From Martelella lutilitoris (GTDB lineage Bacteria; Pseudomonadota; Alphaproteobacteria; Rhizobiales; Rhizobiaceae): a stretch of 64,000 bases of DNA. The stretch is taken from contig NZ_VCLB01000004.1 of NCBI RefSeq assembly GCF_005924265.1, forward strand, positions 1-64,000, written 5' to 3'. Each line of letters begins with the position of its first letter. The stretch's first letter is position 1. The notes under the pieces were generated by a model that worked only from the letters and a program-made list of their open reading frames with translations, made no database searches and was not told where the DNA came from. Of this stretch, positions 10,979 through 19,603 are shown piece by piece. A program made the translations under genes and the position numbers.

Positions 10979-10981
<3 letters not shown>

Positions 10982-11086
10982 TCAGGCGAAAGCCTGATTA
11001 CGGAACAGCACGCCCATGATCCCGGATGGTTCAGCGCGGCAAGCGCGCTGAACTGGCGGCATGATTAAATCAGGCGAAAGCCTGGT
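10979..11086 (+). repeat. Three tandem hairpins after groEL, two of them near-identical
   Basis: Hairpin 1 (10979-11000) is a perfect nine-base-pair stem with a GAAA tetraloop and begins with the groEL stop codon. Hairpin 2 (11029-11053) has a perfect ten-base-pair stem (GTTCAGCGCG / CGCGCTGAAC). Hairpin 3 (11069-11086) repeats the core CAGGCGAAAGCCTG of hairpin 1. None has a U-run. A fourth structure, the true terminator, follows at 11121. Apart from these and the terminator I see no gene between 10982 and 11351. Confidence 0.75.
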
Positions 11087-11120
11087 TGCCGAGCGCCCAG
11101 CTCGACCAATCGAAATTTGG

Positions 11121-11150
11121 AAAAGGCGCCTTTCGAGGCGCCTTTTTCTT
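11121..11150 (+). terminator. Intrinsic terminator of groESL
   Basis: AAAAGGCGCC TTTCGA GGCGCCTTTTT: a perfect G+C-rich stem followed by a T-run (11141-11150), in the right place to end the groES-groEL transcript. Confidence 0.9.
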
Positions 11151-11351
11151 TGCGCTTTCAAACGGAAAGACGACATCCGCCAAAAAACATGAGCAAACTT
11201 TAATATTTGGTTGCGGAAGGACCGGACACCTGCTGAAACTGATGATCTTCAAGGCAAGCTGCGAACAGGCATGGCGTTTCATTCCGCGTTTCGGGAACAG
11301 ACCGCGCGTGCCCGCCGCCGCGACACAAAACATGCAGGGTGAACTCTCAAG

Positions 11352-12035
11352 ATGAAAGCATATCTTCTGGCGCTTGTCGCCGCTGCGGCCGCGACGTCTG
11401 CTCAAGCCGCCGATCCGATGGTTGCACCGGTTCCGCAGGCACCGGCCGCCTACGACTGGACAGGCGCCTATTTCGGCGCGGAGGGCGGCTATGGCTGGCT
11501 TGCGGGTGAAGTGCCGAACGACCTCTTCACCGGCACCAAGACGGAGAGCGCCGATGGCGGCGCTGCGGCCTTCTTTGCCGGGTATTCCCATCAGCTTGAA
11601 AACCATGTCGTGGTCGGCATCGACGGATCGTTCGGCTATAACTGGAACGACAATTCCTACACCATCGTTTCGCCCTACCCGATGCTGAACGGCCAGAGCG
11701 TGACCTTCGGGACAGAATGGCGGGCGAGCGTAGAAGGCCGCGTCGGCTATGCCTTCGATCGCCTTCTGGTCTTCGCCTCCGGCGGCTGGGCCGCAACGCG
11801 GCTTGAGGGCTCCTTCTCGCTGACCGGTATGAGCTATGACGAGGTCATGAACGGCTGGACGCTCGGCGGCGGCATCGACTATGCGATCAGCGACAACGTC
11901 TTCGCCCGGCTGAAGGCTAGCTACAGCGACTACGGCTCAACCGACATCATCACCCAGGCAACGGGTATTCCGGGCCTGCCCGACAGCAAGCTCAGCCAGG
12001 CAAGCCTGATGGCTGGCATCGGCTTCAAATTCTGA
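11352..12035 (+). CDS. Outer-membrane beta-barrel protein (Omp25/Omp31 type)
   Basis: The 227-residue precursor has a cleavable signal peptide (MKAYLLALVAAAAATSAQA). The mature part begins with the Pro-rich stretch common in rhizobial barrels, followed by YDWTGAYFGAEGGYGW. Alternating strands with aromatic girdles continue to the C-terminal GIGFKF, whose terminal Phe is the usual BAM signal. Motifs such as VGIDGSFGYNW and TEWRASVEGRVGYAFDRLLVFASGGWA match the eight-stranded barrels of Brucella and rhizobia. It should be an abundant envelope protein. A bidirectional terminator at 12068-12090 separates it from the next gene. Confidence 0.9.
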   Translation: MKAYLLALVAAAAATSAQAADPMVAPVPQAPAAYDWTGAYFGAEGGYGWLAGEVPNDLFTGTKTESADGGAAAFFAGYSHQLENHVVVGIDGSFGYNWNDNSYTIVSPYPMLNGQSVTFGTEWRASVEGRVGYAFDRLLVFASGGWAATRLEGSFSLTGMSYDEVMNGWTLGGGIDYAISDNVFARLKASYSDYGSTDIITQATGIPGLPDSKLSQASLMAGIGFKF

Positions 12036-12067
12036 CCTCGCGGCCTTTCGAAAGCCCCATACGTGAA

Positions 12068-12090
12068 AAAGGGCGGCCGGGCCGCCCTTT
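12068..12090. terminator. Bidirectional terminator
   Basis: AAAGGGCGGC CGG GCCGCCCTTT, a perfect ten-base-pair stem with flanking A and T runs, between the convergent barrel gene and the DUF892 gene. Confidence 0.85.
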
Positions 12091-12114
12091 CCCATACTCG
12101 GCCCGTCGGAAGCC

Positions 12115-12606
12115 TCAGGCCGCTTTCGCATGCGCGTTCAGCGATTTCTCCGCAAGTTTGGAGAGCTCGAGATCGGCCGTCGACTCCTGCTCGAAAGTCT
12201 CTTCCAGAAGCTTGGCGACCTCCTTCTTGTCGAGCTGCTTCGCCCAGGCGATCAGCGTGCCGTAGCGGGCCATCTCGTAATGTTCCACGGCCTGGGCGGC
12301 GGAAATGAGACCGGCATCGAGAGCGGGCGTATCCTTGAAATCCTCGATGATCTCCTCGCCTTCTTCGATAATGCCCTGGATCGCCTCGCAGGTCTTGCCG
12401 CGGGCGGGCTTGCCGAGCAGTTCGAAGACCTGCTGCAGGCGCTCGATCTGGCCTTCGGTCTCTTCCTTGTGGTTGCGGAAGGCCTCGGCAAGGTCTTCGG
12501 ATTGCGCCGCGCGCGCCATTTTCGGCAGCGCCTTCACGATTTGGCGTTCGGCGAAATAGATGTCTTTCAGCGTGTCGAGAAACAGGTCGTCCAGTGTCTT
12601 GGTCAT
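12115..12606 (-). CDS. DUF892 (YciE/YciF) ferritin-like protein
   Basis: The 163-residue, highly helical protein belongs to the YciF family of ferritin-like four-helix proteins linked to general stress. Carboxylate/His residues suited to a di-iron site are visible in DIYFAERQI, NHKEETEGQIERL, AAQAVEHYEMARYG and EETFEQESTAD. The ATG at 12606 is chosen because GGAGATCCGAAC precedes it; nine extra codons upstream have no such site. It stands alone between two terminators. The family's exact reaction is not known. Confidence 0.93.
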   Translation of the reverse strand: MTKTLDDLFLDTLKDIYFAERQIVKALPKMARAAQSEDLAEAFRNHKEETEGQIERLQQVFELLGKPARGKTCEAIQGIIEEGEEIIEDFKDTPALDAGLISAAQAVEHYEMARYGTLIAWAKQLDKKEVAKLLEETFEQESTADLELSKLAEKSLNAHAKAA

Positions 12607-12703
12607 GTTCGGATCTCCTCGTTTTGAAAGCATGTTTGCTTTTGTGACGAAGAAACGCGGTGCCGCGCTAAACGGTTCCTGACAAAGAATGGGCAGCCAA
12701 TGA

Positions 12704-12731
12704 AAAAGCGCGGCCGATCGACCGCGCTTTT
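12704..12731 (-). terminator. Terminator of the glutathione transferase gene
   Basis: AAAAGCGCGG / CCGCGCTTTT, a ten-base-pair stem with an eight-base loop and A/T runs on both sides, 28 bases after the end of the downstream-reading GST gene. Confidence 0.8.
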
Positions 12732-12758
12732 GCGTGTTTACGTTTTCCGCGCCCTGCC

Positions 12759-13475
12759 TCAGGCTTCGGCGGGAACCGTAAAGCCCTTGACGCTGGCGGG
12801 ACGATCCGAGCAGCGCTCTACCCAGGCGGAGACAGACTTGAAATCGGAAAGCTGCAGCACATCGGCCGCGTCATAGCCGACCGACAGGCCGCGCACCCAG
12901 GGAAAGAGAGCGATATCGGCGATCGAATAGGCCGAATAATCCTCGCCCATGATGAATTTGCGATCGCGCAGACGGCCTTCCAGAACGCCGAGGAGCCGGC
13001 GGACTTCCTTCTTGTAGCGCTCGACCGGATAGGGATTGTTGGCGACCTTGTCGGCGGCATATTTGTAGAAATGGCCAAACTGGCCGAACATCGGCCCGAC
13101 GCCGCCCATCTGGAACATCACCCACTGGATCGTCTCATAGCGGCCGATCGGGTCGTTTGGGATCAGCCTGCCGGTCTTCTCGGCAAGGTAAAGCAGGATC
13201 GCGCCGGATTCGAACAGGCCGACCGGCGTATCGTCGGGACCGTGCGGGTCGATGATCGCAGGGATCTTGTTGTTGGGGTTCAGCGACAGAAACTCCGGCG
13301 ACATCTGGTCGTCCGTGCCGAAGGATACGCGATGCGCCTCATAGGGCAGTTCAAGCTCCTCAAGCGCGATCGAAATCTTCACGCCATTGGGGGTCGGAAG
13401 CGAATAGAGCTGAATGACGTCCGGGTCTTTCGGCGGCCATTTCTGGGTGATCGGGAAATCGGACAAGCGTGACAT
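12759..13475 (-). CDS. Glutathione S-transferase, YghU/Ure2p-like
   Basis: The 238-residue protein has an N-terminal thioredoxin-fold half (YSLPTPNGVKISIALEELELPYE, then NPNNKIPAI and FESGAILLYLAEKTG, which bind glutathione) and an all-helical C-terminal half (YSIADIALFPWV is the conserved N-capping segment). The TPNG motif and overall layout match bacterial Ure2p-like/YghU enzymes, which often act as disulfide reductases. The ATG at 13475 follows CAGGAG; a longer open frame upstream has no support. It is a single gene with its own terminator. Confidence 0.92.
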   Translation of the reverse strand: MSRLSDFPITQKWPPKDPDVIQLYSLPTPNGVKISIALEELELPYEAHRVSFGTDDQMSPEFLSLNPNNKIPAIIDPHGPDDTPVGLFESGAILLYLAEKTGRLIPNDPIGRYETIQWVMFQMGGVGPMFGQFGHFYKYAADKVANNPYPVERYKKEVRRLLGVLEGRLRDRKFIMGEDYSAYSIADIALFPWVRGLSVGYDAADVLQLSDFKSVSAWVERCSDRPASVKGFTVPAEA

Positions 13476-13662
13476 GGACGCTCCTGAAAATGTTTTGCGG
13501 TTAAGTGCCAGATGTGCAGTGCGGGGGAATTTCGCAAGCCCATGCTTGTCATTAAAATGGCAAAAAAGTGTCGTCCGGACCAAAAAATGACGATTCCGCT
13601 GAATCGTCACCATATATCGGTGGAACAATCGCGTCCCTGGCAACAAGGGGTTGCGTCACCCC

Positions 13663-14352
13663 TTACCCACGCATCGCGGCGAGAATTTCGCCGATCACCG
13701 GATCGCTCTCATGCGACGGTTTTTTCGCGCGCACGAAGCAGGCCTCCGATTTGAGGATCACCCCGTCGGCGAGAATCTTCAGGTGGTTGGCTCTGAGCGT
13801 CGAGCCGGTGGAAGTGATATCGACGATGATATCGGCCTGGCCGGCCATGGGCGCGCCTTCCGTCGCCCCGAGGCTCTCGACAATGCGATAGAGCTGGATG
13901 CCATGCTTGGCGGTGAAGAACTGCTGCGTCAACCGCCAGAACTTCGTCGCGATCGCCAGACGGCGGCCGTGACGGCTGCGGAATTCGGACGCCACGTCAT
14001 TGAGATCGGCCATGGTGTCGACATCGAGCCATATTTCCGGGACGGCCACGACCACATCGGCCTGGCCGAAGCCTAGCCGGGAGACGAACTCCACCCGGGC
14101 ATCGGCGTCCGCCACGTTCTCGCGCACCACATCCTCGCCGGTAACCCCGAAATCCACCGCGCCATTGCCGACCTCGCGCGAAATCTCGGACGCCGAGAGA
14201 AAGGCGATCTCGATATCCGGCCGGCCGCGCACCTGGCCGCGATAGGAGCGGTCATTGCCATTGGTCTCGACCGGAAAGCCCGCCCTTTCGAGCGCCTGTT
14301 CCGCGCCTTCCTTGATCCGGCCCTTGGAGGGCAGCGCAATGGTGACGGTCAT
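13663..14352 (-). CDS. hisG: ATP phosphoribosyltransferase, short form
   Basis: HisG starts histidine synthesis by joining ATP and PRPP. At 229 residues it is the short form that lacks the regulatory domain and needs HisZ. Visible marks are [18 protein letters not shown] at the N-terminus, AIELLPSADEIS-like [24 protein letters not shown], and the PRPP-binding region [20 protein letters not shown] stands nine bases before the ATG at 14352. The start codon overlaps the stop of hisZ (ATGA), so the partners of the hetero-octamer are translationally coupled. Confidence 0.97.
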   Translation of the reverse strand: MTVTIALPSKGRIKEGAEQALERAGFPVETNGNDRSYRGQVRGRPDIEIAFLSASEISREVGNGAVDFGVTGEDVVRENVADADARVEFVSRLGFGQADVVVAVPEIWLDVDTMADLNDVASEFRSRHGRRLAIATKFWRLTQQFFTAKHGIQLYRIVESLGATEGAPMAGQADIIVDITSTGSTLRANHLKILADGVILKSEACFVRAKKPSHESDPVIGEILAAMRG

Positions 14353-15479
14353 GTTTTTCCTCCGGCGCGTTCGATCCGGTCGAGCCACAGCGAAAAGCCG
14401 ACGGCGGGAATATGGTCGCTGGCGCCGAGAAGCGTCAGAAGCCGGTCATAGCGTCCGCCACCGGCCAGAAGCGCGCCGCGTTCACCGGCCTCGGCGATCT
14501 CGAAAACAAGCCCGGTATAGTAGTCGAGCGGCCGGCCGAAGGCGGCGCGATAGGTGATCGCAGCCACATCGACGCCCGCCGCCGCAAGCGCCGCGATGCG
14601 GGCCTCGAACGCGCCGATCGCCGCGCCGATGTCGAGATCGAATTTTGCCGAGAAGGCGGCAAGTTCGGACGATGCCGCGTCAAGACCGATTTCGAGCGAC
14701 AGAAAGCTCGTCAGCGCCTCCAGCGCATCGGCATCGAGGCTGGTGACGGAAAGCGCCAGCTTCTCCTTCAGCCGCCGTGCGATCTCTTCCGGGCTGCGAC
14801 TGGCATTGGTGGAATAGCCGGTGGCCTGCATGGTCTCGTCGATATGGGCAACCAGCCCCGTCTCGTCGCCATCGGCCAGAAAGGCGGCGACGCGACGGTC
14901 GAGGCCGGAAACGGGCTGCGGGCGGGCAAGCGTTTCCAGAAGCGCCTCAAGCCGGGCGTGGTTGCCGAAGGCCTGGATCAGCCGCTTCTGCCAGCCGCCG
15001 GGAAGGCCGAGCGCGCGCACCACGGCTTCGAAGATCGCCTGGTCGCCGAGCGTGACGGCAAGAGGCTCGCCCGGAAGGCAGGCGCCAAGCGCTTCCCACG
15101 CATCGGCGATGGCGCGGGCATCGGCGGCGGCGACATCCGCCGTGCCGAGATCCTCGATACCCGCCTGGAAGAACTCGTCCGCCCCGTCCTCGCGCGCCTG
15201 GCGGAACACCATGCCGCAATAGGCATAGCGCATCGGCGTGCCGGCATTTTCGGCGATGTGACGGCGGCAGACGGGGATGGTGAATTCCGGACGCAGGCAC
15301 AGGCTCTCGCCCGTCTCGCTCTCGGTCATGAAGATGCGGCGGCGCAGCGCCTCGCCGGTCATGTCCAGAAACGGCGCGGCGGGCTGGATCAGCGGCGTAT
15401 CGGTCAGGACCGTTTCGCGCGCGGCAAAGACGGAAAGGATCGCGGCGGCGCAATCCGGCAGGCTGGTGGACGGCATCAT
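14349..15479 (-). CDS. hisZ: ATP phosphoribosyltransferase regulatory subunit
   Basis: HisZ is a catalytically inactive relative of histidyl-tRNA synthetase that activates short-form HisG and carries its histidine feedback. Class II synthetase-like motifs are present: [41 protein letters not shown] (motif 2 region) and the C-terminal GGGRYDRLL. The 376-residue length is normal. Starts at 15479 and 15476 are adjacent ATGs with a weak GATGGG upstream. Its true relative hisS lies about 0.7 kb upstream on the same strand, so hisS-VOC-hisZ-hisG may be one histidine-related transcript. Confidence 0.96.
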   Translation of the reverse strand: MMPSTSLPDCAAAILSVFAARETVLTDTPLIQPAAPFLDMTGEALRRRIFMTESETGESLCLRPEFTIPVCRRHIAENAGTPMRYAYCGMVFRQAREDGADEFFQAGIEDLGTADVAAADARAIADAWEALGACLPGEPLAVTLGDQAIFEAVVRALGLPGGWQKRLIQAFGNHARLEALLETLARPQPVSGLDRRVAAFLADGDETGLVAHIDETMQATGYSTNASRSPEEIARRLKEKLALSVTSLDADALEALTSFLSLEIGLDAASSELAAFSAKFDLDIGAAIGAFEARIAALAAAGVDVAAITYRAAFGRPLDYYTGLVFEIAEAGERGALLAGGGRYDRLLTLLGASDHIPAVGFSLWLDRIERAGGKT

Positions 15480-15552
15480 TGTCCCATCATCATTCACGTT
15501 GGTGCATCCGATGACCATCCTTTGCGGCAAAAGTCAACGATTGCGGCCCGCT

Positions 15553-15915
15553 TCAGCCCAAAACCTGCATCAGTTCGATCCGGTTGCCGAAAGGATCATA
15601 AACATAGGTCCGCAGGAAGCCCTCAAGCGGCGCGTCCGGTTTCACCACGTAACCCGCCTTTTCCACCGCCGCAGCAATCGCCGCGACATCATCGACCAGA
15701 TAAGCCGGATGCGCCTTTTTCGCGGGCCGGAATTCCTTCTCGACGCCGAGATGAATGCGCAATTCTTCGCGCTCGAACCAGCACCCGCCGCGCGCCTTCA
15801 GATTGTCAGGCTTCTCCGCCTCCGGCACGCCAAGCACGCCTTGATAAAACGCCCGCGCCTCGTCTTCCCGGCCCTCGGGCATGGCGAGCTGGATGTGGTG
15901 GATGGATTTCAGCAT
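15553..15915 (-). CDS. VOC (glyoxalase) family protein
   Basis: The 120-residue protein is a single vicinal-oxygen-chelate unit: IHHIQLAMP at the start gives the first metal histidine, ELRIHLGVEKEF the second region, and TYVYDPFGNRIELMQ the final glutamate. Such small proteins dimerise to form a metal site and act as glyoxalases, dioxygenases or antibiotic-binding proteins; the substrate here is unknown. AAGGGGAAG precedes the ATG at 15915. It sits between hisS and hisZ on the same strand, separated from hisS by a palindromic repeat element. Confidence 0.85.
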   Translation of the reverse strand: MLKSIHHIQLAMPEGREDEARAFYQGVLGVPEAEKPDNLKARGGCWFEREELRIHLGVEKEFRPAKKAHPAYLVDDVAAIAAAVEKAGYVVKPDAPLEGFLRTYVYDPFGNRIELMQVLG

Positions 15916-15990
15916 GGCGGCTTCCCCTTGTGAGAATGGCATCTGCCCCTGCGGATGCGATGGCTCCATGGGCGAGCATGCCCACCAGAC

Positions 15991-16127
15991 AATCTCCCCC
16001 CTTGAGGGGGAGATGTCGCGAACGCGACAGAGGGGGCATGGAGCGCTGGCTGCCAGTTCTGAATCTGTCGGGGAGCTTCACCCCCCTCTGCCCCTGTCGG
16101 GGCATCTCCCCCTCAAGGGGGGAGATT
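15991..16127. repeat. Bru-RS/RPE-like palindromic repeat element
   Basis: A 137-bp element with perfect 25-base inverted ends (AATCTCCCCCCTTGAGGGGG and the following AGATG at 15991-16015; complement at 16103-16127). Inside each end is a second pair of motifs (GTCGCGAACGCGACAGAGGGGG and CCCCCTCTGCCCCTGTCGGGG). This sequence style is that of the small non-coding palindromic repeats described in Brucella and other Rhizobiales. It can fold into a long double hairpin in the RNA between hisS and the VOC gene. Confidence 0.8.
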
Positions 16128-16156
16128 ATGAGAGCATCTACCTGCCCCCGGCTCAG

Positions 16157-17791
16157 TTACCCGGCCCGCTGCCGATCCTCCGCCTGCGCGTCCAGCATGG
16201 CGCGCACCTTTGCCACCAGATCGCCTTCCGGCACGGTTTCCTGCGCCACGCGGGCCTCGCGCCATTCGGCATTGTCCTCGATCTCGCCGGACAAGCGCTT
16301 GCCCTCGATCAGGTCCTTGATCTGGACGACGCCTTGTGAGCGCTCATCACCGCCCTGGATGATGGCAATGGGGCAGCCGCGGCGGTCGGCATATTTGAGC
16401 TGGTTGCCGAATTTCTTCCAGTTGCCCTGATACATCTCGGCGCGGATGCCGGCTGCGCGCAGCTCCTGCGTCATCTTCTGGTAGCGGCCCATGGCCTCGG
16501 CATCGCCATCCATGACGGTGACGAGCACCGGCTCGATGATCTCGGACGCGCCGAGCTTGCCGAGATTCTTCAGCGCCGTCATCAGCCGCGACACGCCAAT
16601 GGAAAAGCCCGTCGCAGGAACCGGCTGGCCCATGAAGCGCGACACCAGCCCATCATACCGCCCGCCACCGCCGACCGAGCCGAACACGACCTTTTCGCCC
16701 TTTTCATTGGTGACGTCGAAGGTGAGTTCGGCTTCGTAGACGGGGCCGGTGTAGTATTCGAGGCCTCTGACGACGGAGGGATCGATCTTGATGCGACTTT
16801 CATATCCCGCCGCCCTGAAAAGAGTCGCCATTTCGAGCAGCTCATTATAGCCTTCGAAGCCACTAACAGTGGCGTCCGCATCCCCTCCAAACGTCTGGAA
16901 CGCAGCCCTGATTACTCCCAATGGCATAGAATATATGCCTTCGCGTGCCCGCTCAGCGTTTTCTATGTCTTCCTCAGATGGGACTCGGTATGAGGGCCTA
17001 CGGGGGTCCTCGGTGTAAAAGGCAGCGGTGCGCCCCTCAAAGCAAGCGAATATAAACTCGAATTTCTCAATTTCCTCGGATGTAAGGCCTGCGCCTTTTG
17101 TAAAATCTCCCGACTCGTCTTTACGTCCCTCACCAAGAAGCAACTTGACGCCTTCGACGCCGAATTTATCCAACTTATCGACAGCCCGAAGAACAGTTAG
17201 CCTTTTCAAGGCATCTTCTGCCCCGTTAAGGCCGATAGCTTCTAACACTCCGTCCAACACCTTCCGGTTGTTCACGCGGATAACATACTGTCCATCTAAA
17301 CCTAGCGCCTGCATGGTGTCCGCCATAAGCATACACATGTCAGCGTCCGTACGAACATGCGGCGCGCCGACGACGTCGGCGTCGAACTGCATGAACTGGC
17401 GGAAGCGGCCGGGGCCGGGTTTCTCGTTGCGGAAAACGTAGCCGGCGCGATAGGTGCGGTAGGGAAGCTGGATGTCGTTGAAATTCTCCGCGACATGGCG
17501 GGCGAGCGGAGCCGTCAGGTCGTAGCGCAGGCTCATCCACTGCTCGTCATCATCGGTCAGCGAGAACACGCCCTCGTTCGGGCGGTCCTGGTCGGGCAGG
17601 AATTTGCCCAGCGCGTCGGTATATTCGAACAGCGGCGTTTCCACCGGATCGAAGCCGTAATTCTCGTAGACCGCCTTGATCTTCGCCGTCATTTCCTCGG
17701 TGGCTCGGATATCGGCGGCCGAGCGGTCGACAAAGCCGCGCGGCAGGCGGGCCTTCAGTTTCTGCGGCTTCTTTTTCTTCTTGTCGCTCAT
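16157..17791 (-). CDS. hisS: Histidyl-tRNA synthetase with a mosaic centre
   Basis: HisRS charges tRNA-His. Class II motifs are seen: [54 protein letters not shown] (motif 2), the histidine motif [22 protein letters not shown] and GFSIGVSRL (motif 3). The anticodon-binding domain is at the C-terminus. The 544 residues include a family-typical insertion and a Lys-rich N-terminus (KKKKKPQK). Residues ~150-330 (about 17340-16800) are encoded by DNA of roughly 52% GC by my count, against about two thirds in the flanks. TTA, CTA and TTG leucine codons are frequent there and scarce outside, which suggests an imported segment. The frame is intact. Confidence 0.97.
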   Translation of the reverse strand: MSDKKKKKPQKLKARLPRGFVDRSAADIRATEEMTAKIKAVYENYGFDPVETPLFEYTDALGKFLPDQDRPNEGVFSLTDDDEQWMSLRYDLTAPLARHVAENFNDIQLPYRTYRAGYVFRNEKPGPGRFRQFMQFDADVVGAPHVRTDADMCMLMADTMQALGLDGQYVIRVNNRKVLDGVLEAIGLNGAEDALKRLTVLRAVDKLDKFGVEGVKLLLGEGRKDESGDFTKGAGLTSEEIEKFEFIFACFEGRTAAFYTEDPRRPSYRVPSEEDIENAERAREGIYSMPLGVIRAAFQTFGGDADATVSGFEGYNELLEMATLFRAAGYESRIKIDPSVVRGLEYYTGPVYEAELTFDVTNEKGEKVVFGSVGGGGRYDGLVSRFMGQPVPATGFSIGVSRLMTALKNLGKLGASEIIEPVLVTVMDGDAEAMGRYQKMTQELRAAGIRAEMYQGNWKKFGNQLKYADRRGCPIAIIQGGDERSQGVVQIKDLIEGKRLSGEIEDNAEWREARVAQETVPEGDLVAKVRAMLDAQAEDRQRAG

Positions 17792-17943
17792 GGGATCCGT
17801 GTCTCTCGGTCAAAATCTGGCGCAGTCTTAGAAGATGCGCGCCCGCGCGGCAAGGCTTTGCGCTGCGAAGAAGCCGCAAGACCGGCTTTCCAAACATGGC
17901 GAAAGCCGTATTCTGCCGGCAAGGAAACCGGAGGGGCGACGAC

Positions 17944-18612
17944 ATGCATTCCTTTGATGAAATCTACGCCATCGCGGCGCAGCGGAAAGGCGGCGCGGAG
18001 GCGGTGGAGGCGGCGCTTCAACGCCCTGCCCCGGCGAAGGAAATCCGCGACCGGCCCGATGACCGCTACCTCTCGATGATGACCCGTTGCATCTTCAACG
18101 CCGGCTTCAACTGGAAGGTCGTCGATGCCATGTGGCCGGGGTTCGAGGCGGCCTTCGAGGGCTTTGATATCGGCCACTGCCTGATGCTGCATGACGAGGA
18201 TTTCGAGCGGCTGGTCTCCGACACCCGCATCGTCCGCCACGGCCAGAAGATCCGCGCCGTGCAGGAAAACGCCCGTTTCATCGCGTCGCTTGCGGAAGAG
18301 CACGGTTCGGCGGGCGCATTTTTCGCCGGCTGGCCGGTGGAGGATTATGTCGGTCTTCTGGACGCCCTGAAAAAGCGCGGCACCCGGCTCGGCGGCAATA
18401 CCGGGCAATATTTCCTGCGCTTTTCCGGCATCGACAGTTTTGTTCTGTCCTCAAGTGTCATCAACCGACTGATCGCCGAGGGCGTCGTCGACAAGCCGCC
18501 CTCGTCGAAATCGTCCATGGCGGCGGTTCAGACAGCGTTTAACGCGTGGCGCGTTCAGTCCGGTCGCTCGCTCACCGAAATCTCCCGCGTTCTCGCCGTC
18601 AGCATCGACTGA
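17944..18612 (+). CDS. DNA-3-methyladenine glycosylase I family protein, divergent
   Basis: The 222-residue protein resembles the Tag fold: LSMMTRCIFNAGFNWKVVDAMWPGFEAAFEGFD, then a helix-hairpin-helix-like middle and LGGNTGQYFLRFSGIDSFVLSSSVI. Unlike canonical Tag, it lacks the N-terminal Cys-x-Trp and the C-terminal His/Cys pair that bind the structural zinc, so it is a separate subgroup. Base-excision activity is inferred from the fold only. GGAGGGG precedes the ATG at 17944. It is divergent from hisS and convergent with the LysR gene. A canonical Tag is encoded 2 kb away. Confidence 0.8.
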   Translation: MHSFDEIYAIAAQRKGGAEAVEAALQRPAPAKEIRDRPDDRYLSMMTRCIFNAGFNWKVVDAMWPGFEAAFEGFDIGHCLMLHDEDFERLVSDTRIVRHGQKIRAVQENARFIASLAEEHGSAGAFFAGWPVEDYVGLLDALKKRGTRLGGNTGQYFLRFSGIDSFVLSSSVINRLIAEGVVDKPPSSKSSMAAVQTAFNAWRVQSGRSLTEISRVLAVSID

Positions 18613-18617
18613 CCGGC

Positions 18618-19505
18618 TCAGGCATCAAGCGAGAAGGCCACAAGCTCGCTCGCGGCCTTGCTGAGATGCCGTTCCCTGTGGCGCAAAAGCTGAAAGGCGC
18701 GCGACGGCAGGTCGAAATTGACACGCTTCAGCCCGCCCGACGCGAGCCACGGGTCGGCAACCGCGCCGGAAATCGCCGTCGCCGCATGGCCGGAGCGCAC
18801 GGCCGACAGCACCGCTTCGTTCGAGGGCAGCACCATCACCACGTTGAGGTCTTCGGGCGCAATGCCGAAATCGGCCATGGCGTGTTCAAATTCAAAGCGG
18901 GTGCCGGAGCCCTCCTCGCGCAGCACGAAGGCCACCTGCCGGGCAAGCTCGCCGGGCGTCACCGGCCGCCCGTCCGCCAGCGGGTGGGTGGGCGCGACCA
19001 CCACCATCAGCGCGTCGTCGGTGAGGTGGCGCTTGGCCAGCAGCGGATTGTCGAGCGTGCCCTCGATATAGCCAAGCTCCGCCTCGCCGCCGGCGACAGC
19101 CTCGGCGACTGCCATGGTGTTGCCGATCGAAAGCTGCAACGCGATGCCGGGATAGCGCGCGTGAAAACGCATCAGCACCTGCGGCAGCCAGTAGCTGGCA
19201 ATCGTCTGGCTGGCGAAGACCGAGAGCGCCCCGCGCTCCAGCCCGCCAAGTTCGCCCAGCACGCGCTCGGCAGAGCGAACGCGCGCAAGGGTCGCCCGCG
19301 CCTCTTCTAGGAAGGCCCTGCCCTCCGCCGTCAGCGCGATGCCGCGTCCGACGCGATCGAACAGCGTGACGGAATAGAAATCCTCAAGCTTGCGAATGGC
19401 GCTGGAAACGGCGGATGGCGTCAGATGCAGCGCTTCGGCCGCCCGCGTCAGGTGCTCGCGCTCGGCAACCGCCACGAACACCACCAATTGTTCAAGGGTC
19501 ATCAT
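18618..19505 (-). CDS. LysR-family regulator, probable regulator of yeiH
   Basis: The 295-residue protein has an N-terminal winged helix (LEQLVVFVAVAEREHLTRAAEALHLTPSAVSSAIRKLE) and a periplasmic-binding-protein-like effector domain with LPQVLMRFHARYPGIAL. The sequence is closest in style to the CbbR/YeiE group. It is transcribed divergently from a YeiH-type transporter gene 98 bases away, the classic LysR-target arrangement, as in E. coli yeiE-yeiH. A dyad ATCGAA-17-TTCGAT lies in that gap at 19524-19552. The ligand is unknown. Confidence 0.9.
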   Translation of the reverse strand: MMTLEQLVVFVAVAEREHLTRAAEALHLTPSAVSSAIRKLEDFYSVTLFDRVGRGIALTAEGRAFLEEARATLARVRSAERVLGELGGLERGALSVFASQTIASYWLPQVLMRFHARYPGIALQLSIGNTMAVAEAVAGGEAELGYIEGTLDNPLLAKRHLTDDALMVVVAPTHPLADGRPVTPGELARQVAFVLREEGSGTRFEFEHAMADFGIAPEDLNVVMVLPSNEAVLSAVRSGHAATAISGAVADPWLASGGLKRVNFDLPSRAFQLLRHRERHLSKAASELVAFSLDA

Positions 19506-19523
19506 GGCAGAACATTCTCTTTA

Positions 19524-19552
19524 ATCGAACAAAACGTCAATTATTATTCGAT
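19524..19552. promoter_or_regulatory. Candidate LysR operator between the LysR and yeiH genes
   Basis: ATCGAA (19524-19529) and TTCGAT (19547-19552) form an inverted repeat separated by 17 AT-rich bases in the short divergent gap. The size and placement suit a LysR recognition site, but the arms are short. Confidence 0.4.
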
Positions 19553-19603
19553 GGAAGGCGATATTTGAGCATGTCATGCTTTGCGCAACACAGGATCCCC
19601 ACC

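Noticed and set aside
14412..16430. 672-residue open frame on the plus strand
   Set aside because: It runs opposite hisZ and through the palindromic repeat; low-complexity Arg/Ala/Gly content shows it is a shadow.
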